Part shown: positions 21,343-31,985 of the stretch, one piece after another
How positions within the stretch are numbered: the stretch's first letter is position 1
Layout: each line of letters opens with the position of its first letter
DNA from: Gerris lacustris
Taxonomy: Eukaryota; Arthropoda; Insecta; Hemiptera; Gerridae
Length of the DNA stretch: 64,000 nucleotides
Assembly (NCBI GenBank): GCA_951217055.1
Contig: OX578286.1
Coordinates: forward strand, 13,169,050 to 13,233,049
Direction of reading: 5' to 3'
Position numbers and translations under genes: made by a program
Notes under the pieces: model-generated
The model's input: only the letters and a program-made list of their open reading frames with translations
Databases searched by the model: none
Told to the model about the DNA's origin: nothing

Positions 21343-21383
21343 TTATTAATATAACATAGTTAATTACTATGTTATATTAATAA
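21343..21383. repeat. 18-bp-arm AT-rich palindrome
   Basis: TTATTAATATAACATAGT is exactly inverted across a 5-base loop TAATT. Confidence 0.93.
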
Positions 21384-21925
21384 GATAATAACATACGTAT
21401 TACCTTAAATATTATGTTCATAAAGAATCAAATAAGGTTTGGAATATTACCAATAAGTGAATAGAAAACTGAATCTATAACAACGAAATGCAAAACACAC
21501 GTATATAACACGCAAAACTTCTGAATGAATAATGCACGCAATATAAAATATTTATATATATTTTTACTAAAAAATTACTAAAAGTATTAAATATATCTTC
21601 TATTGCTTACAATAAAAAAAGTAACTAGGAAAAATAGCTAGTCTACTCTAGAATGATTTCAATATATATGATATGAATGTTGGATGTTTACATGAAGCTG
21701 CAGTGTGGCGAGTGACTCCGCTATTTTTTTAATTAAAGATCTACTATTCATTGAACTTATTTAACAGAATTAACTTATATAAACATATTATTTTATTATT
21801 AAAATAGTTTATTTATTAAATATTACTTATTAAACTATAATATATAATGTTATAAGATAGAGATAATAGTATTAACTGTTCTTGCCAAAATAAGAGGTTA
21901 TGACACGCAGTGGTAAACACAGTTA

Positions 21926-21949
21926 CTTTCTCTGCCTAGGCAGAGAAAG
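21926..21949. repeat. Perfect 24-bp palindrome centred on CCTAGG
   Basis: CTTTCTCTGCCT and its reverse complement abut without spacer. It lies at the position equivalent to the 13016-13063 palindrome in copy 1. Confidence 0.93.
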
Positions 21950-22422
21950 TATTTTCCTGACTGTTTTAACTACTTTCCTGCCTGTTTTTAATATACATCA
22001 GCGACAATCAGCGAAATAGTACTTTCCAGCATAAAAACAGTTAAGTAATGTTTAATTTTGCTGCCGTAAGTAGATAAATAATATTTCCAAAATATTTTGT
22101 AGAGTTTTGATTAAAGTCTTTAAGAAATTACTTCCTAAAAACCGTTTTAGCAGGAAATATTTGTATAATTGCAAATATATAAAAAAATAAATAAATAAAT
22201 AAATAAATAAAATAGTCTCCAAATTTCTTAAAAATAAGATGAATATTTTTTTAAAGATATATGTGTAAATAAATTTATGTTTGTGTATTTATTTATTTTT
22301 ATCTAATATTTAATATTTTTATCTACGATTGATACGAAATATAAACATTATATCTCTGTTTAGATGCGTAGAAAGTGATTATTTACGTACTTGTATTCAT
22401 TGCGCATGCGCGTCTCATGGTT

Positions 22423-22478
22423 CTGAAGAATTCCTCTTCTTTACCACGCTAGCGCGGTAAAGAAGAGGAATTCTTCAG
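22423..22478. repeat. 56-bp near-perfect palindrome inside the TTATCTACGATTG element
   Basis: CTGAAGAATTCCTCTTCTTT is inverted on the other side of a centre reading ACCACGCTAGCGCGGT. The same palindrome is present at about 45137-45200 in copy 3 and is collapsed in copy 2. Confidence 0.93.
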
Positions 22479-22576
22479 CTTTACGCATGATTAGCGAGTT
22501 TGTTTACATTTAACAAAACTAATTTGCTATTCTTTTATTAAAGTAACTGTTTATATCGAGTTTTTAGTGAAAAACA

Positions 22577-22666
22577 ATGAGTGAATCAAGTGGCTTTGAC
22601 GAAAATGTAGAGAATAATACTCCTCCAGAAATAATTAATTCGGCAAAAAATACAACTCAAGATTAA
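22577..22666 (+). pseudogene. Truncated N-terminus of a transposon ORF (possibly tyrosine recombinase-type)
   Basis: An ATG opens MSESSGFDENVENNTPPEII, continues NSAKNTTQD and hits TAA after 29 codons. The copy at 45 kb keeps nearly the same peptide (MNDSSGFDENVENNTPPEII). The 27-kb copy lacks the ATG but reads further without the stop (NTTNELMSSLSKDK). Past the stop, the frame from 22666 reads MPSYQEKRYELTYSKF, which resembles the LP.KS..RYE..Y.KF start of animal Crypton-like/DUF3504 tyrosine recombinase proteins. That assignment is a by-eye inference; the conservation between copies is directly visible. Confidence 0.5.
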
Positions 22667-22758
22667 TGCCATCTTATCAAGAGAAGAGATACGAACTTAC
22701 ATACAGCAAGTTTATTTTTTTCTGTATTTATTATTTAAATCTAACAATCGTAGATAAA

Positions 22759-22895
22759 GTACGGTACGCAACTCGTGCGAAAACGGCATTTTGCATTGCT
22801 CGTGTGGTTTTATTACCCTCGCTGTCGCTCGGGTGCAAACTCCACACTCGCATGCAAAATGCTACTTTCCACACTCGACGCGTAATGTACTATTA
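22759..22895. repeat. CG-richer segment shared with 27165-27300
   Basis: GTACGCAACTCGTGCGAAAAC, TGCTCGTGTG, CCCTCGCTGTCGC and CAAACTCCACACTC recur in reverse at 27165-27300, adjacent to the same element. AAAATGC and CACACTCG occur in both orientations within it, giving a loose inverted-repeat layout. Confidence 0.65.
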
Positions 22896-22979
22896 ATAAT
22901 TGTATGCACTCAGTGGAGGAAGACAACAAAAACAAACACAAAACATATAATTATTTAATTATAGACATAACATATATGC

Positions 22980-23165
<186 letters not shown>

Positions 23166-23199
23166 ATGTATTTGTTCCCAACATCTATTCTAAAAATTA

Positions 23200-23959
23200 A
23201 ACACAGAAAAATGAGATTCTACCACAGTGTTTGTCCGGCTATCATAAACATGTCACACGGAACATTGAACACCGTTGACTCTTATCTCAGATATTTATTA
23301 ATTTATGGTCTAGGGCTTCTTCATCGGAAGCTCATCACCCGCAACTAAAAATTTCCTCATTATCAGTTTAAACGAATCTTAATGGACTAATGGTCCTGCC
23401 AAAAAATTATATGTTCTTATTATTTATTTTATTTTTTTTAATTTAAAATAAAATATATATTCGAAGAGAAGAGCCACTAATTTCTATAATTATTAATATA
23501 TATATATTATATATATATCTGCATTATATATTCTATTTATACATTCTTAATTATATTTTATTTATTTTTTCGTTCAAATTCCATTTTTTATGTATTCTTT
23601 AAATAAAAATATAAGCTAAAAAAAAGTCTAGACATTATATTATATTACTTTAAAGGGAAAAACAAAATACAGTCATAATTGTTCATTTTTTTAAAAAGTA
23701 ACTTTTACAAATGAAAGTTATTTGAGAGAGGAAAAGTGGAATTTTAAAGTTTTACCTATTTTATATATAAAAAAATGTCGAATTAAAATGGAAAAAGCTT
23801 TAAATTTATTTTTAGGATAATTTCGTATATTAAAATAATGTATAAAAGTAACTTGGATTATTTTTATGTTTACTTTATTTTAATTTTTGTTTTTACATTT
23901 ATAGAAAAAGTATTCTGGAGAGTCTAGTTTCTATTATTTCATGATGACCTCTACAGCTG
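23200..23959. other. AT-rich DNA without recognised features
   Basis: No gene or element is visible. Confidence 0.5.
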
Positions 23960-24199
23960 GGCACTTCTTTAGATTGTTACTCCCCTTACAAAAAAACAAA
24001 AAAAACAGAGGGGAGTAACAATCTAAAGAAGGTATAAGGAATGTTCTTCTTTAGACTATTACTCCTCTTACAAAAATAGAAGTGTAATATTCCTTTGTCC
24101 CAAAGTTTGACTAAACATCCCTTTGTTTTAATAGTTATTTAGTCAAAGTCATTAATATTAAAAAAAAAACATAGGGGAGTAACAATCTAAAGAAGTACC
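23960..24199 (+). mobile_element. CTTC MITE, copy 3 (full length)
   Basis: It runs from GGCACTTC to GAAGTACC with all four copies of the CTTTAGAYTRTTACTCC motif in alternating orientation. The flanks TACAGCTG and AGAGGCTG agree in only four of eight positions, so the target duplication is eroded or was imperfect. Confidence 0.88.
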
Positions 24200-25004
24200 A
24201 GAGGCTGTATTATCTATTCTAATAAATTTGACATTATTAAGCTATGACTGATTACAATACACAAAGTTCTGATGATTAACTAAAATATAGTCGTATTAAT
24301 ATAACAAATGGTAATAATAGCAATAATTTATAATAATTCAATTTTAAATGAGCTTAAGAAAGATTTTAAATTATATAGGAGTGAAGGGAACTGAAGAGCA
24401 GGGTTAAGGGTGTGAAGGGCACTGTAAAGCACAGTTTACACTACTAATTTGCAATTCCAAATACCTCGTTACAATTCTCAAATATATCTGGTTATTAAGG
24501 TCCACCTAAGGAATTTTAGTAATTTACTTTAGCTAATTCACACTGTTAACTTGAGGATAATGCAAGATATTATTAAAAGTAAATTTATTTGCCTTAAGAT
24601 AGCACTAAATAGTATTCAGAATTGGAGAAAACATAATGTTTAATATCATGCTCAGTGCACAGTAGCGTAGCGTAAGAGTAGAGTCCTTGCTCACATGTAA
24701 TTTTTTTTATTGCTTATAAATAAGCGAAGCACAACTCCATCTTATATATAGGTATATGAAAAATAATTCGCTAATTGGAAGATTGTTAGCTTAGTGATAT
24801 TGTTAAAATCAACTTTGGTTTTATAAACAAATTCCTCTGATTTCTAGTTTGGTTAAAAATTAGTTTAAAGAATTTTAATATTAAAAGGAAAACTGGGGTT
24901 TTTAAAATCAAAACCCAAGTTTTAAAAATTATTATGCAAAATATTCTGAAACGCAGGACTGAATAAACATGTCACGTAGAGGTGGATAAATAAATCTATT
25001 TAGT
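24200..25004. other. AT-rich DNA without recognised features
   Basis: No gene is visible. GTAGCGTAGCGTAAG near 24663 and TAAGCGAAGC near 24721 are faint echoes of the hairpin-head motif. Confidence 0.45.
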
Positions 25005-25555
25005 ACGATGGAAGTGTGTGGAAGATTTCGATGTTGAGTGGTAGAAGGGAATTCCTCAGGGTAAGAAGTGAGGCCTGTGTATATTTTGTTTTGTCTGAAG
25101 AGGTCGAGGGCCTGAAGGGAGGGTGAGAAGTTGAAGCCGGGGTTAAACTCCTGGCTGGCTGGTTAGAAGGGGGGAGGGGTTGTCCCCAGGGCACGGCTGA
25201 CTCGCCCCCCCCCCCCCCCCCCCCCTGCGCGTGTCTGTGCGTAGAAAACAAGTGAGAGTGTAACAGCGAATGCTTACTGAAAGTGAAAGTATGGGGGTGG
25301 GAGACTTTGGCACGGTGGAGGCGGCTGATATCGATCCGGTGTGTCTGCCGTCCCTTCTCAGCCCCCCCTGGGCCCATAACCCACTTCCTGGGCTCAGCCA
25401 GTCCCTAGCTCCAACACAGGCTAGAATACTTAGACCCCTCTCCCCGAACTTCTCTCAAATCCAAGATTCTACACTTCTACCAAATCCTAACATCTTTTCC
25501 CAACACAAATTCCAACCAACATTTTTACATGTCCACAATAAAATAAATTAACAAA
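25005..25555. other. GC-rich block with poly(C); possible exon or promoter, unassigned
   Basis: About 400 bp of markedly higher GC lies in AT-rich surroundings, including a 22-base C run (25205-25226). On the minus strand, an ATG at 25377 opens 33 codons (MGPGGAEKGRQTHRIDISRL...) up to a good donor, TTTCA/GTAAGC. On the plus strand, an ATG at 25270 opens 93 codons without an obvious family, and CTCAGG/GTAAGAAG near 25073 is another donor-like site. The minus reading leaves in phase 1, which does not fit the phase-0 exon at 18193-18363. Coding status and strand are undecided. Confidence 0.4.
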
Positions 25556-25859
25556 ATGGCTCTAACTATTTTTAAAATAGTCTGTCATTAGTGTAGCAAA
25601 TAGTTTCCTCCCGTTCTATCCCACACTAAAATTATGTTTTTGTTTAATTATTGCCAAATTTATTTTGTTTTTCCTCCTTTTCTAAATCATTTACAATATT
25701 TATTCATTTTTTACACATTATGTACATAGAATTACCAATTTAGCAATATTTAATGGTTGAATTTAATCAGGCTGAATATTATAAGAGATTAATAATGGAC
25801 TCAATAAGACCTAAAATTCTAATTTAATTAAAAATAGTTGTCAAAAATAAGTATGTTGG

Positions 25860-26040
25860 TTCGCAATAATGATAAACGAAACACAGAAAGACCGGCAGAC
25901 AAACAGATAAGACACCAAAAATGTTCCCTGATACCTGAAACGGATTTCTGTATTAGATTGTTTCTATTAGGACATATATAAAAATTTAGTTTTTGAGAAC
26001 GCCTACAATACTTCCGTTACTTTTCGGGAAGTAGCACAAA
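25860..26040 (+). repeat. CAGACAGA/ACGGATTTCTG dispersed repeat (family P), copy
   Basis: It contains CCAAAAATGTTCCCTGATAC, CTGAAACGGATTTCTGT and a terminal CTTCCGTTAC. The same order occurs at 31200, 35400, 35565, 36220 (reverse) and 60170. Confidence 0.65.
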
Positions 26041-26464
26041 CTTACAAAGCAATACACAACTATCCAAAGATTAGAAAATAACAAAACAGAAATTCAATTA
26101 ATTAGTGAATAAAAATCAAAAATAAATGGGTATTTGAATGCCAAATAAGCTTTCTGAATGGTATAAAATGCCTACTTTAATTTAAACACTAAAACTCATT
26201 CATACTCAAATATTCACAACGAATTTATATACCGTTCATAATTTATATATTCTATTTAAAAGAATCTACAATCTGTATTTGTTTATAGTGGCAGAGGAAA
26301 ATTTGAATTTTATTGAAACTCATTCTTAATAAAAAAAAAACAAAAAAAAACATGAGTCCCACACAATTTTTTTTTTTTTTTTTATAAAATAAAATATTCT
26401 ACACCAAATATAGTTATTAAGGACTTGAAAACTCTTATGAAGTCATCTATATTATATATATATT

Positions 26465-26556
<92 letters not shown>

Positions 26557-26762
26557 TTATATAAAACATTCAGACCCTTAAAAAATGAATTTTAAGCATT
26601 CCTTGAAAAATTGAAGTTCAAGCATTCACTTCAAACTTTTTTCCTTTATTTTTTCATTTTTTTATTTTATTTTTTAAAAATGAGACCTGTCAAGAATTCA
26701 AGGCAACGGAAAAACAAGTAACAAAAGAGCCCATTTTCAAAAGCCATGAGACTTTTATCTCC

Positions 26763-26811
<49 letters not shown>

Positions 26812-27164
26812 AGTAAAAAGAAAATATGAAAACTTTTAAAGAAAATTAAAACATAAAAAAAAGACGGAACGCGGTGTGAAATAGAAATCTCTCAGGGAAG
26901 CGACGTTGAGAAAAATTAAAAGAAAGTAGTAATTAGGAAATATTCGCCTCCCCCCACCCCGTATTTTTTTAAAAAACAAAGAGAAAAGCGAAGGCAGTGT
27001 AAGTAATGTACAATAGCCAGTTGAAAAAATAGAATGAAAGGGAAATTAAATAACGAGAAATCCTAAGAAAAAAATGACCTAAACCTTAGGTTAAAGTTAA
27101 CATAACATAAAAATACTGCACCTAACTCAGCCGCGGTAGATTTGTGGATCTTTGATCTTAATGC
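26041..27164. other. AT-rich DNA with microsatellites
   Basis: It contains (TA)n runs at about 26473-26553 and 26766-26808 and several short A or T runs. No gene is visible. Confidence 0.6.
26473..26553. repeat. (TA)n microsatellite, about 40 units
   Basis: Pure TA alternation. Confidence 0.95.
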
Positions 27165-27720
27165 AATAGCACATTACGCGTCTGCGGAAAGTAGTTTTTG
27201 AATGTGAGTGTGGAGTTTGCACCTGTACTGGGCGACAGCGAGGGTAGTAAAATCACACGAGCAAAGTAAAATGCAGTTTTCGCACGAGTTGCGTACCGAT
27301 TGTTGGATTTTAATTATAAATATAGAACAAAAAATAATAATAAACTTCTTGTATGTAAGTTCGTATTTATCTTATCTTTTGATAAAGATGACATTAACTC
27401 ATTAGTTGTATTTTGTGCCGAATTAATTATTTCGGGAGGAGTATTATTCTCCTCATTTTCGTCATAATCACTTAAATCACTTATTGTTTTTCACTAAAAC
27501 CTCGATATAAACAGTTACCTAAATTATACAAACAGCAAATTAGTTTTGTTAAATGTAAACAAACTACGCTAATCGTGCGTTAAGGTGAAGAATTCTTCTT
27601 TTTTTTTATTCGCATGCGCAATGAATACAAATACGAAAAGAATCACTTTCTACGCATCTAAACAGAGATGTAATGTTTTTACTTCGTATCAATCGTAGAT
27701 AAAATTAATTTATTATGTTG
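27165..27720 (-). mobile_element. TTATCTACGATTG element, copy 2 (reverse)
   Basis: The end at 27690-27705 is ATCAATCGTAGATAAA. Inside, on the minus strand, it reads GATTATGACGAAAATGAGGAG and ACTCCTCCCGAAATAATT, then NTTNELMSSLSKDKINTNLH. The start codon has changed to ATA, and the long palindrome is reduced to one arm. It continues into the CG-richer segment shared with 22759-22895. Confidence 0.68.
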
Positions 27721-28344
27721 ATGTTGAAATCTTACATAATATAGTTATATTACTTCATTTTCTCTGATATACTGTGTATAGAAGAAAAATTAGAAGCACA
27801 ATACTAAAGAAAAACATTACTCCACTTCACGGAAAAACATTTAAGTATGTATATGTTTTTGTGTTCTCTCCAGGTGGCGAAATGTAAAAATAAAAACAAG
27901 ATAGTATTTTGTCATTGGTCTATTTTATTATTAACTGACTGACTGACTGTTGATTTTACTATACATGACACAATAACAACGACAGTAGCGCTGCCATAAC
28001 TTCTTGGTCGACGTTTTGTCGACGAAAAATAGTATTAAAAGTAAAAACTGAGATAACTCATATTAGATTTTAACTTACTGGTACCTACCATATTTAAAAT
28101 AATTAATTCAGCGCACCAATTGGAAAAATCTAGCACTAAAAATTAAAACTGGTCAACCTCCTGTTAGATTCTAACTTCCTGGTACTAGCGTTACTTTTTT
28201 CATGTCGTTTTTTGCGAAACGGTAATTTCTTTTGTCCTCCAGTGCTAAAAATTAGCATTTTCATGTTAAAAACAAAAACCTAAGTTGATTTGACATTATT
28301 ATATTATACAATACTGCACATTTAACCTAGTCAGCATAGATTTG

Positions 28345-28440
28345 TAAAGTTAACGGTATCGGGCGTGGTCACAACTTGGATGTGAAACCATCTGGGTTCA
28401 ATTCCCGGTCCGGGCAGTGATCTTTAGAGACAGACAAGCA
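28345..28440 (+). repeat. tRNA/5S-like SINE head
   Basis: CTTGGATGTGAAACCATCTG followed by GGGTTCAATTCCCGG resembles a pol III internal promoter. The first part recalls the GGATGGGTGACC box of 5S rRNA, the second a tRNA B box. No complete cloverleaf or 5S fold is present. Confidence 0.5.
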
Positions 28441-28589
28441 CAGGAACCTCTAAGGGTCCTTGGATTTTGACTACGGACCCTAAAAACATGTTTTTCTGTG
28501 AAATAATTTTATTGTTTAATCACATGTTATATCGGATAACTAACGGAGATCTAGACATCAACTCAATAAGATAAATGAAGACTTTAATA

Positions 28590-28960
28590 GAACGAGCGTA
28601 GCGAGTTCTTAATTTTAGAGTTCTAAGATTTTGAAAGTTCGTTTGTATTTTTGTGTTTGTTTGTATGTTTGTTTGTATTTTTGTGTGTTTGTTTGTTTGT
28701 GTGTTTGTCTAACGATAACTGGAACACAAATTTACCGATTTGAACAAAATATCGTAAAAAAAACAAAATTCGACGTGCATCTCAGCATTTCTGACAACTG
28801 TACAGTTTTTTTTTGAAATTTTATACTTAATATTTTCAAGATGGCGGACGACTAAACAAAAAGTGTTTAGTCAGTATAACATGTTACATATAATTTAAGA
28901 AGGTTTTGAAGAGTAGAAAATAAATAAGTAACTAAGGGAAAATAATTTCAAGATAAAAAG
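28590..28960 (+). mobile_element. Hairpin-headed dispersed repeat (family H), copy 2, best head
   Basis: GAACGAGCGTAGCGAGTTC at 28590-28608 folds as GAAC, GA, GC, GTA, GC, GA, GTTC. It is followed by a (GTTT)n-like stretch, CTAACGATAACTGG, ACCGATTTGAACAAAAT, CTCAGCATTTCTGACAACTG, and CAAGATGGCGGACGACTAAA at 28838. The last motif contains a YY1-like AAGATGGCGG. Copies are at 6849, 40160 and 56345 (reverse). Confidence 0.7.
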
Positions 28961-29937
28961 AACTTTTTATATACTACGTTTTTAAATTTTCTGTTGAATC
29001 GTATGTAATGTTGATAATATAATTGTTATTGTTATATAATGTATGATGTTAGTGAAGAAAAATATAGTTCACAATTTATTTACTTCACATAAATGACAAC
29101 CATTCTTTGTACAACGGATCTCCTCAACACCAAATCTAAAGCGTGCCATCGATATATTTGAAATAATATAATCGATATTTCCTGTTTTGCTGTTATTAAA
29201 TGTTTATCTATCACAAATTTTAGACCCGTCAAAATGAACATTGCGTAAATGTGGGATATGGCAAAACAAATAAAATAACTTGCGGATTTTTTCCGAACTA
29301 ACTTTCCGTACAGCAAAATTTGCTGAAAACCAATTAAATTCTCCTGAAAGATGGCTAAAAGTATTAAAATAATGCATTGTCATCGTGTTATGAACTATGC
29401 TAAAAGTTTCAAATGTCTAGCTATTCGGGAAGTTAGTTAGAAATCGATTGCCAGATTTGTACCGGACAAACAAACAAGAAAGCAAGCTAATAAAAACGTA
29501 GTAAAATGAATCCATTCGGCAAAGAATCGAAATTTTGTAGTAAAATTTCCATTCTTTGCCGTCATTTTGAAAACAAATATGGCCTAAATGTACGGGTTGT
29601 AAACAATTTATGTGTTATATAGCATGTTTCATATTACTTTAAAGCTCTTTTCATGTATACTAAAGGTCGACCAAGAAGTCATGAACACGGGAGAAACTGA
29701 AAGCTTAGCTTCGTGTAAAGTCGGAACTTTCGAGTATTGCCGAAGTCAGTACAGTCGGGTGCTAAGACAATACCCATTTCTAGCTTGTATATGACATGCG
29801 CGGTTAAGTCAAATCTCACGAATAACAACAGGAAGGTTTCCAATCTGCTGGGTTTCCTGTTTTGTTTGTTTTTATACAATACGAATTATAGTCACAACTG
29901 TCCTAAATAAAAATCAAACTCAGAAATAAAGAGGAAG
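28961..29937. other. AT-rich DNA with one GCCATATT-type repeat fragment
   Basis: 29541-29690 (AAAACAAATATGGCC, GTGTTATATAGCATG, CTTTAAAGCTC) matches the tandem units at 31599-31985. No gene is visible. Confidence 0.55.
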
Positions 29938-30545
29938 AAAAAAATCGGTCCGAGACAACTCAGACAAACTTTCTCATATACGAGTTTATAATTACTTAGC
30001 CCAGTGTTTCCATTTATTAGTTTTCAATTGTAAATTTAAATATTATTGAACAATTCATCAAAATTTATCATAAAAATAACTTCTCCTGGGCGGGGAATCG
30101 AACCCGGGCTCTCTCCGTCCGCGTTTTAAGCTTTTTTCTCAGGAACTAGATTTTTCCCGGGAAAACGGCTTATATCGTTGGATTCGTATTCAAATGGACT
30201 ACATTTTAGAATTTTTAAATCAAAATCGTTAGAACCGTTTTCGAGAAATATTTTTTTTTCATGTTTTTTTCAGAGTTTTTGGGGGGTAGCGCCCCCAAAT
30301 TTGGAGCTAAAATTCATTTATCGATTTCGCCTCGGGGTATGATTTTTGTGAACATGTATGCCAAATTTCGTCAAAATCGGCCCAGTAGTTTAGGCTCCAG
30401 ATGTCTGCACAGACAGACGACAGACAGACGACAGACGACGGACAGACATTTTTTAAAAACCACTATTTTGGACTCATGGGACCTCAAAACGTGTAAATCC
30501 ATTAAAATCTCAGAATCGAATTTTCGCACCATCACAATACTTTCT
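29938..30545 (+). repeat. About 600-bp dispersed repeat with tRNA B-box-like part, copy A
   Basis: It matches 36605-37200 along its length: CGGTCCGAGACAACTCAG, CTTCTCCTGGGCGGGGAATC, GTAGCGCCCCCAAATT, CGTCAAAATCGGCCCAGTAG, CAGACAGACGAC, and the end TACTTTCTCTTTATATGAG. On the minus strand GGGTTCGATTCCCCG at about 30095 looks like a tRNA T arm. No intact coding frame is seen. The 5' text CTCATATACGAG and the 3' text CTTTATATGAGAA may form a loose terminal inversion. Confidence 0.75.
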
Positions 30546-30676
30546 CTTTATATGAGAATAACAAACAAAAATAGACTGCCAATTAGTGTGGCACATAGCT
30601 TCCTCGCATCATATTATGTACGTTATTGTTATATTAACATTAATATTATTGTTAAATTACTTTATTGTTATATTAT

Positions 30677-30806
30677 AATCAAATTATAATTATTATTAAC
30701 TACAGGAAACAGACAGAGAAAAATACACTCCAGCGCTAGGATTTGAACCACAGGCCTCTATATTTCCAGTATAGCGCTCTAACCAACTAAGCTACGCAGG
30801 AGAATG
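30677..30806 (-). repeat. tRNA-derived SINE (TCCTGCGTAGCTTAG head), copy A
   Basis: On the minus strand the head reads TCCTGCG TAGCTTAGTTGG, an anticodon arm CTATA-CTGGAAA-TATAG, and TTCAAAT in a T-loop position, ending CGCTGGA. That gives an acceptor stem with a single mismatch. The T stem is poor, so it is unlikely to be a working tRNA. The SINE tail GTGTATTTTTCTCTGTCTGT, then a TAATAATAATTATAATTTGA end, is shared with copy B at 37265-37402. Confidence 0.8.
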
Positions 30807-31199
30807 ATTTTCTCTGACGTTAATGATACCTTATCCCGAATTTAAGCTTTCAATTTTCCACAAATCTGAGAAGTCAACATTAATGACATAGAACTAGACC
30901 GAGAAATAACGCTTATAATTATAAAGTACCCAATTAGTACCTGGACCTAGTACAATTCAGTAATTTATTGTTATATTGTTTATAGTGTAAAAACTATTAA
31001 CAGTTTTAGCGATCTTTAACACTTCATAGCGGTGTCGCTGTTGGCTTAACTATAAAATTGTATTTGAAAAAAATGTTTGTCTCATTGAATAGATGATGTT
31101 AGATTTTTTCCCGACCTAAAATTCCAATTTTAAATTTGAAGTTCACGTTTACGCAAGCGTTGCTCGTGAACGCTTGAACGGATAACGTTGTCCAACGAA

Positions 31200-31455
31200 C
31201 TCGTCCTGGGCATTGGTAAAATGAACATGTCTACCAAATTTCATCAAAATTGGTCGACATTTACTCAAGTTATCGTCGCACGTTTCATAATTCGCGGACA
31301 CACAGACCGACAGACAGACAGACACGAGACCAAAAATGTTCCCTGATGTCTGAAACGGATTTCTGTCTTGGAATTTTTAAAATCGGAGGTATAAAAGTTT
31401 TTCGTTCTCAAAAGTGAACAAAATGCTTCCGTTACCTTCGGTAAACTCGGAAGCA
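31200..31455 (+). repeat. Family P dispersed repeat, copy, with terminal hairpin
   Basis: AATTTCATCAAAATTGGTCG, ACAGACAGACAGACACGAG, TGTTCCCTGATGTCTGAAAC and then a hairpin at 31425-31454 with GCTTCCG/CGGAAGC outer and TTACC/GGTAA inner pairs around a TTC loop (GAA on the other strand). Confidence 0.75.
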
Positions 31456-31598
31456 ATAACAAAAATAAAGTTATTATAACAAAAGAACAACACTGCGTTT
31501 TTTGACAGTGGTCTATTTGATTAAAAACTGACTGTAAATGACACCAAAACAACGACACTAGCGCACTCCTCAAATTTCCATGACTTCTTGGTCGACCT

Positions 31599-31985
31599 TT
31601 AAGAATATAAAGTAAGTCCTCACCATAAAATGATTCCTGGTAGCCATATTGAAAACAAATATGGCCGAAATGTGCACCCTGAAAAAAGTTTGTGTTATGT
31701 GTTATATAGCATGTTACATATATCAATTTAAAGCTCTATTCAGGTAGATTAAGAATATAAAGTAAGTCCTCCCTGAAAAATAATTCCTGGTAGCCATATT
31801 GAAAACAAATATGGCCGAAATGTGCACCCTGAAAAAAGTTTTTGTTATGTGTTATATAGCATGTTACATATCAATTTAAAGCTCTATTCAGGTAGATTAA
31901 GAATATAAAGTAAGTCCTCCCCGAAAAATGATTCATGGCAGCCATATTGAAAACAAATATGACATATATAAGAGCCAAACTCACT
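31599..31985. repeat. About 149-bp tandem repeat, three units
   Basis: TTAAGAATATAAAGTAAGTC recurs at 31599, 31749 and 31898. Each unit contains a GCCATATT ... AATATGGC hairpin (31643-31665, 31793-31815, 31941-31963; the last has GACAT). Confidence 0.88.

Larger units (their letters stand above)
21114..22066. mobile_element. GGCAGCAAAAT inverted-repeat element, copy 2
   Basis: It is flanked by TA (21112-21113 and 22067-22068). It begins GGCAGCAAAATGGAATTTTA and ends AATTTTGCTGCCG. It carries the same GA-loop hairpin (21218-21240, with one G-U wobble) and an internal palindrome centred on GCCTAGGC (21926-21949), as copy 1 does. The 21343-21383 palindrome is specific to this copy. No transposase is seen. 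Confidence 0.78.
22317..22758 (+). mobile_element. TTATCTACGATTG element, copy 1, with start of a conserved ORF
   Basis: The ends are short inverted repeats, TTTATCTACGATTG and CAATCGTAGATAAA. The interior has a 56-bp palindrome (22423-22478), then GTTTACATTTAACAAAAC and the beginning of an ORF at 22577. Related copies are at 27300-27720 (reverse), 44905-45310 (reverse) and 63845-63912 (partial). The sequence at 22759-22895 also accompanies the 27-kb copy and may belong to the element. The coding start is shared by three copies, so the family derives from a protein-coding transposon. Confidence 0.7.

Noticed and set aside
30711..30806. A functional tRNA-Ser (GGA) gene
   Set aside because: The T stem is mismatched, the long variable arm expected of tRNA-Ser is absent, and a SINE tail is shared with a second copy at 37265-37402.
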